Shown: positions 60,180 to 64,000 of the stretch, piece after piece
Position numbering within the stretch: the first letter of the stretch is position 1
Layout of the letters: every line of letters starts with the position of its first letter
Assembly (NCBI GenBank): GCA_903887775.1
Contig: CAISRB010000027.1
Coordinates: 62,001-126,000, forward strand
Reading direction: 5' to 3'
DNA from: an uncultured Bacteroidales bacterium
GTDB taxonomy: Bacteria; Bacteroidota; Bacteroidia; Bacteroidales; FEN-979
DNA length: 64,000 nt
Program-made: the position numbers and the translations under genes
Notes under the pieces: model-generated
The model's database searches: none
What the model saw: the letters and a program-made list of their open reading frames with translations, nothing else
What the model was told of the DNA's origin: nothing

Positions 60180-61303
60180 TTATTCGGTTTGCGGAAAAGA
60201 TTTGTGATGCCGATACCTGTATTCAGCAACAAAAGTACAATTTCCAATAATGGAATAAACAAAATAAGATCCTTTTCATTCAACCGCCTGAAGCATCCTC
60301 TCAGGATCAGATACTGTAGTGTCAATCTCAGTACAAACAAGCCCAGTACCGGAAAGACCGAAAAATTCAATGAAAGCATCAGTACAAAAACAAGATAGAA
60401 AAGCAGAAGGCTTAAAGAGTATAATCCAAGCAGGAATTTGTGCCCGAACCGGTAATATGCCGAAGTCGTAAGGTGTCGTCTTTTCTGGGTTACCCATTGG
60501 CCAAATGTTTTTTTCGGCTCCGAAATGGTATAACTGCCGGCATCTACGACAATGGCTGTATTGGACCTTTTTGCGACCCGGTTGATAAAAAGATCATCAT
60601 CCCCGGATCGTATGCTATAATCCGGGATGAACCCCTTATTACCGTAAAAAACCGATTTCAGGTATGACAGGTTCCTTCCGACCCCCATATAAGGCATGCC
60701 GGCCAGGGCATAGGATAAATACTGGGTTGCGATATGAGCTGTATCGAAGCGGATTATTTTGTTGAGTATACCTTTAACCCGGGTATATGGACTGTAACCA
60801 AGCACGACCTGGATCTTGCTGCTGTAGGCTGATTGCATAGCCCTAATCCAGTTACGGGATGAGGGTGTGCAGTCGGCATCTGTAAGCAGTACCTGATCAT
60901 ATTTTGCCGATTTGATCCCAATGGCAAGTGGAAATTTTTTTCCTGTGAAGAAATTCAGGTCCCTTTGAATTTCGATGCTTTTCAATACGGGAAATTCCCT
61001 TTGCAGGTCTGAAAGCAGGTATGAGGTTTCATCCGTCGAGGCATGGTTTACAACCAGCACTTCAAACTCAGGATAGTCCTGATCGAGTATAAAAGGCAGG
61101 TTTGCCTTCAGATTATAATACTCATTATGTGCACAAATGACTACCGAAACACCTTCTTTTGGCGGGGCCGGACTTGCCTGTTTATATCGCGCAAGACGCA
61201 GAAAAATCAAGAGGTAATATGCAAGCTGGATCAGGAAAAAGAAGCAGAAAACGATCAGTAACCCAAATGGGATGATGTTCAGATTTATAAGCCTGTCAAG
61301 CAT
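60170..61303 (-). CDS. Membrane-bound family 2 glycosyltransferase
   Basis: 377 residues. The N-terminal membrane helix (LLIVFCFFFLIQLAYYLLIF) is followed by the GT-A catalytic domain: VSVVICAHNEYYNLKANLPF, VNHASTDETSYLL, VLLTDADCTPSS (DxD-type) and SGDDDLFINRVAK, with a QWVTQKRRH segment matching the Q/R-x-x-R-W acceptor motif. Three or four C-terminal helices suggest a processive or lipid-linked sugar transferase. The acceptor is unknown. It overlaps the ECF sigma gene. A TATCTTTG box (61331-61338) lies 28 bp upstream on its strand. Confidence 0.88.
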   Translation of the reverse strand: MLDRLINLNIIPFGLLIVFCFFFLIQLAYYLLIFLRLARYKQASPAPPKEGVSVVICAHNEYYNLKANLPFILDQDYPEFEVLVVNHASTDETSYLLSDLQREFPVLKSIEIQRDLNFFTGKKFPLAIGIKSAKYDQVLLTDADCTPSSRNWIRAMQSAYSSKIQVVLGYSPYTRVKGILNKIIRFDTAHIATQYLSYALAGMPYMGVGRNLSYLKSVFYGNKGFIPDYSIRSGDDDLFINRVAKRSNTAIVVDAGSYTISEPKKTFGQWVTQKRRHLTTSAYYRFGHKFLLGLYSLSLLLFYLVFVLMLSLNFSVFPVLGLFVLRLTLQYLILRGCFRRLNEKDLILFIPLLEIVLLLLNTGIGITNLFRKPNKWK

Positions 61304-61330
61304 TTAACAAGATTTAACTGTAGGTAAAGG

Positions 61331-61368
61331 CAAAGATATTCAGAATCCGCTATAAAAACCTACCTTTG
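61331..61368. promoter_or_regulatory. Divergent -7 boxes for GT2-sigma and tgt
   Basis: Minus-strand TATCTTTG (61331-61338) faces the GT2 gene; plus-strand TACCTTTG (61361-61368) faces tgt. Both fully match TAnnTTTG. Neither has a clear TTTG -33 box. Confidence 0.5.
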
Positions 61369-61424
61369 TCGATAAATAGGCAGCTTCGTTAATTTTTTAA
61401 ATCCCAGAATTCTGTTTTTAACTG

Positions 61425-62555
61425 ATGAATTTCAGAATTGAACACCGCGATCACGGAAGCTCAGCCAGGGCCGGGTCACTGATCACTGATCATGGTTTGG
61501 TTCACACTCCCTTTTTCATGCCGGTTGGTACTGCAGGGGCTGTAAAGGCATTGCACATCAGGGACCTTCGGGATGAGATCAGGTCTGAGATCATGCTCAG
61601 CAATACATATCACCTGTACCTGAGGCCAGGAGCCAGGATTATCTCTGATGCAGGCGGGCTGCATAAATTCAATGGCTGGGACCGGCCCATCCTCACCGAC
61701 AGCGGAGGGTTCCAGATCTATTCACTTACTGATATCAGGAAGATCACCGATGAGGGTGTTGTTTTCCAATCACATATCGACGGATCAAGGCATCATTTCA
61801 CTCCGGAATCGGCAATAGACATCCAGCGTTCGCTCGGAGCCGATATCATCATGGCATTCGACGAATGCACTCCCTGGCCGTGCGAATATGAGTATGCAAG
61901 GAAATCCCTGAAGCGAACCCATAAATGGCTGGACCGTTGTATCCAGCACTTTCATATAACAGAATGTCCTCACGGGTATACCCAGGCCTTGTTCCCTATC
62001 GTCCAGGGAAGCACGTTTGAAGATCTGAGGGTGCAGTCAGCCGAATATATTGCATCAACCGACGCAGCCGGCTATGCCATAGGAGGCCTTTCGGTAGGTG
62101 AGCCTGCAAAGGTCATGTATACCATAACAGGCCTGGTATGTAATATACTGCCTCAGGAAAAGCCCAGGTATCTGATGGGCGTGGGAACACCTGCAAACAT
62201 CCTCGAAAGCATAGCGCTCGGCATCGATATGTTCGACTGCGTGATCCCTACACGGAATGGCAGGAACGGTATGCTTTTTACGAGAAACGGCATCATCAAT
62301 ATCAAGAATGAAAAATGGAAGGACGACTTCTCCCCTGTTGAAGCCGGGGGTGATGTGTTTTCCGATACTCAGTATACAAAAGCGTTTCTGAGACATCTTT
62401 TTATTTCGGGTGAAATGCTTGCAGCCATGATTGCAACGATGCATAATCTCGGGTTTTATATCTGGCTGATGAAGGAAGCGCGGAAACGCATACTTGAAGG
62501 GGATTTTACTGACTGGAAGAAAGAGATGGTAATCAAACTGATGAGCAGACTTTAA
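61425..62555 (+). CDS. tgt: Queuine tRNA-ribosyltransferase lacking the zinc cysteines
   Basis: 376 residues. It exchanges guanine for preQ1 at the wobble position of GUN-anticodon tRNAs. ILTDSGGFQIYSL carries the general base Asp92. IGGLSVGEPAKVMY follows, and DMFDCVIPTRNGRNG carries the nucleophile Asp271. Canonical bacterial Tgt then has a CxCxxC...H zinc site. Here the corresponding stretch is FSPVEAGGDVFSDTQYTKAF with no cysteine, while His340 remains in TMHNLGFYIWL. The same substitution seems usual in Bacteroidota from memory, so the enzyme is probably functional. Confidence 0.93.
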   Translation: MNFRIEHRDHGSSARAGSLITDHGLVHTPFFMPVGTAGAVKALHIRDLRDEIRSEIMLSNTYHLYLRPGARIISDAGGLHKFNGWDRPILTDSGGFQIYSLTDIRKITDEGVVFQSHIDGSRHHFTPESAIDIQRSLGADIIMAFDECTPWPCEYEYARKSLKRTHKWLDRCIQHFHITECPHGYTQALFPIVQGSTFEDLRVQSAEYIASTDAAGYAIGGLSVGEPAKVMYTITGLVCNILPQEKPRYLMGVGTPANILESIALGIDMFDCVIPTRNGRNGMLFTRNGIINIKNEKWKDDFSPVEAGGDVFSDTQYTKAFLRHLFISGEMLAAMIATMHNLGFYIWLMKEARKRILEGDFTDWKKEMVIKLMSRL

Positions 62556-62558
62556 AAA

Positions 62559-62640
62559 ATAGCGAGGTAGCGTTTGGCGAAGCCAAAATGAGCACTCAAA
62601 AGAAATAAGAAATAGGTGCAAATAACTAGCGAAATTGGGT
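62559..62640. repeat. GCGAGGTA word plus TTTGGCGAAGCCAAA palindrome
   Basis: AATAGCGAGGTAGCG is followed by the perfect inverted repeat TTTGGC-GAA-GCCAAA (62573-62587), then ATGAGCACTCAAAAG and an AATAACTAGCGAAATTGGG tail. It begins four bases after the tgt stop. It is the best-preserved copy of the GGCTTCG-core element, also found at 39775-39789 and 46271-46286. Confidence 0.8.
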
Positions 62641-62674
62641 ATTGCGCATTCGTAAATCGAACATTTTTAGAAAA

Positions 62675-64000
62675 ATGATAAAAAATAAGAGCCAACGCCT
62701 GCTATTATACATTCTCCTCGGCTGGATGCTTATCAATTTCATACAGGCGGCATTGACGGGCTTGTTTGACGACGAAGGTTTATTCTGGTTGTATGGTGAA
62801 AGGCCTGCCTGGGGATATTATGAACATCCACCTATGGTTGGTATTCTTATCAGGGCGGGCTATATGTTGTTTCACAACGAATTCGGGGTAAGGTTTTTCT
62901 TTGTGATCATTAACGCCCTCTCGTTTTACCTGCTGGCCAGGCTCGCCGGGGTTAAAGACCCAATACTATTCGCAGCCCTGGGGTTCACAACGATGATTGC
63001 CCAGGTCGGAGGGTTTATAGCTGCCCCGGATGTTGCATTGCTTTTCTTCATCATCCTGTTTTTCCTGGTTTATAAAAAGCTGCTCGAAAAGGACGATATC
63101 CCTATGGCAGTGCTTTGGGGGATGATCATGGCAGCCATGATCTACAGCAAATACAATGGCATACTTGTGATCCTGTTCACTATCTTCTCGAATTTCCGGC
63201 TTCTTAAAAGCCGCTCATTTTACATTGCCGCTCTCAGCGGCATCGCATGCATGATACCGCATATCCTATGGTCATTTACGAATGATCATCCGACAGCATA
63301 TTATCATCTTTTTGAAAGAAGCTTCGAACAATTCAACATCCTGAAATATTTCAGCGAGTTTTTTATCGGTCAGATCGGCATTTATGGTCCAATTATGGCA
63401 TTTATATTTTTCTGGGCCATGATTGTGTTCAAACCAACAGATACCTTCGACAAAAGCCTCAAGTTCACCGCTATCGGTATCATGCTGTTTTTCATGGCCT
63501 ATACTTTCCGTGGAAGAGTTGAGCCAAACTGGACTGTTCCGGCTTTCGCACCTATGCTGATCATGGCTTACAGGACATCCGCAGAAAAACTAAGACTGAG
63601 GAAATGGATCATGGCTATGGCTGTAACAAGTCTTGTTTTAATGGCCGGGTTCAGAATATACCTTGTTCATGATTATTTAAAACTCTCCCGCCATACCCTG
63701 AATCTTTCTGAGTTATACGGATGGAAGGAATGGGCAAAGGAACTTGAGAAAAGATCGGGTGGCAGGCCGGTACTTTTCCTGAACTCTTATCAGAGGACCG
63801 CCAAATATATTTTTTATACCGGGAAACCTGCATATACCATGGAGGATTATTCGGGGCACAGGACACAGTTTTATTACTGGAGTGAAATTGAAAAGCAATT
63901 GCAGGGAAAGGATATCATGGTGGTTGATTTTGCATCCTGGCGCTGGCTTCCTGATAAAAAAGACTTTGTGACCAGCAATAACATCATCACCTATTACGGC
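62675..64000 (+). CDS. Family 39 (PMT/ArnT-type) membrane glycosyltransferase, 3' end cut
   Basis: 442 codons from the ATG at 62675, still open at the window end. FDDEGLFWLYGERPAWGYYE, followed by HPPMVGILIRAGY, is the first extracytoplasmic loop of GT39 enzymes, with the acidic pair Asp32/Asp33-Glu34 and the YEHPP motif. About 10 or 11 membrane helices follow, with IYSKYNGILVIL between them. The final 100 residues begin a soluble periplasmic domain. It probably transfers a sugar from an undecaprenyl-phosphate carrier to a protein, lipid or polysaccharide. It is 119 bp after tgt; no promoter is obvious. Confidence 0.88.
   Translation, partial: MIKNKSQRLLLYILLGWMLINFIQAALTGLFDDEGLFWLYGERPAWGYYEHPPMVGILIRAGYMLFHNEFGVRFFFVIINALSFYLLARLAGVKDPILFAALGFTTMIAQVGGFIAAPDVALLFFIILFFLVYKKLLEKDDIPMAVLWGMIMAAMIYSKYNGILVILFTIFSNFRLLKSRSFYIAALSGIACMIPHILWSFTNDHPTAYYHLFERSFEQFNILKYFSEFFIGQIGIYGPIMAFIFFWAMIVFKPTDTFDKSLKFTAIGIMLFFMAYTFRGRVEPNWTVPAFAPMLIMAYRTSAEKLRLRKWIMAMAVTSLVLMAGFRIYLVHDYLKLSRHTLNLSELYGWKEWAKELEKRSGGRPVLFLNSYQRTAKYIFYTGKPAYTMEDYSGHRTQFYYWSEIEKQLQGKDIMVVDFASWRWLPDKKDFVTSNNIITYYG

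Overview
This 64 kb window comes from a Bacteroidota chromosome, most likely a Bacteroidales-type, menaquinone-using, Gram-negative bacterium. The evidence is PorT and GldA (type IX secretion / gliding genes), three secreted proteins with C-terminal type IX sorting domains, the PASTA-ddl-pseudouridine synthase neighbourhood, ECF sigma factors, and promoters of the Bacteroidota form TTTG-N19/20-TAnnTTTG in several gaps. Gene density is high. I see no tRNA, rRNA, insertion sequence, prophage or CRISPR array. The first gene (Crp/Fnr-type regulator) and the last (family 39 glycosyltransferase) are cut by the window ends.

Layout. 0-11.2 kb is a minus-strand housekeeping block: frr, pyrH, secA, a TlpA-like protein, coaD, porT, ubiE, tsf, rpsB, rpsI, rplM. 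11.3-19.7 kb is mostly plus strand: a DUF4143-type ATPase, gldA, metK behind a SAM-II-like riboswitch, a CYTH protein, a FadL-type porin and a GDSL-type lipoprotein. 19.7-25.9 kb is the ddl / PASTA / RluD / PlsC wall-and-membrane cluster. 25.8-33.1 kb holds three futalosine-pathway menaquinone genes (mqnE, mqnB, mqnD), a secreted serine protease, an MFS transporter and a PLP decarboxylase. 33.2-39.8 kb holds hldD, a large metalloprotease-like/propeller/outer-membrane protein, xth and a ClC transporter. 39.8-43.3 kb carries gatE and gatD, a classically archaeal tRNA-dependent amidotransferase. 43.6-51.4 kb has a small membrane-protein/regulator pair with a palindromic operator, then envelope genes (OstA-like, MlaD-like, amidase, LptD). 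51.5-57.4 kb has ridA, an ECF sigma / anti-sigma-like / secreted CHAT protease operon, an M28 peptidase and a DUF6263-like protein. 57.4-64 kb has hutU, a second ECF sigma factor overlapping a GT2 gene, tgt and the partial GT39 gene.

Three things stand out. (1) A complete GatD and GatE pair in a bacterial setting. (2) A periplasmic CHAT cysteine protease in one operon with an ECF sigma factor and a one-pass membrane anti-sigma candidate, which suggests protease-controlled transcription. (3) At least ten intergenic gaps filled with tandem arrays of 7-8 bp words phased on a CG core (GCGTTCT, GCGAAAA, GCGAGGTA, ATTCGNN, ATTTACG and others). Some share higher-order composite architectures. None interrupts a gene and several abut start or stop codons.

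All calls are from reading sequence and translations by eye; no database search was run.
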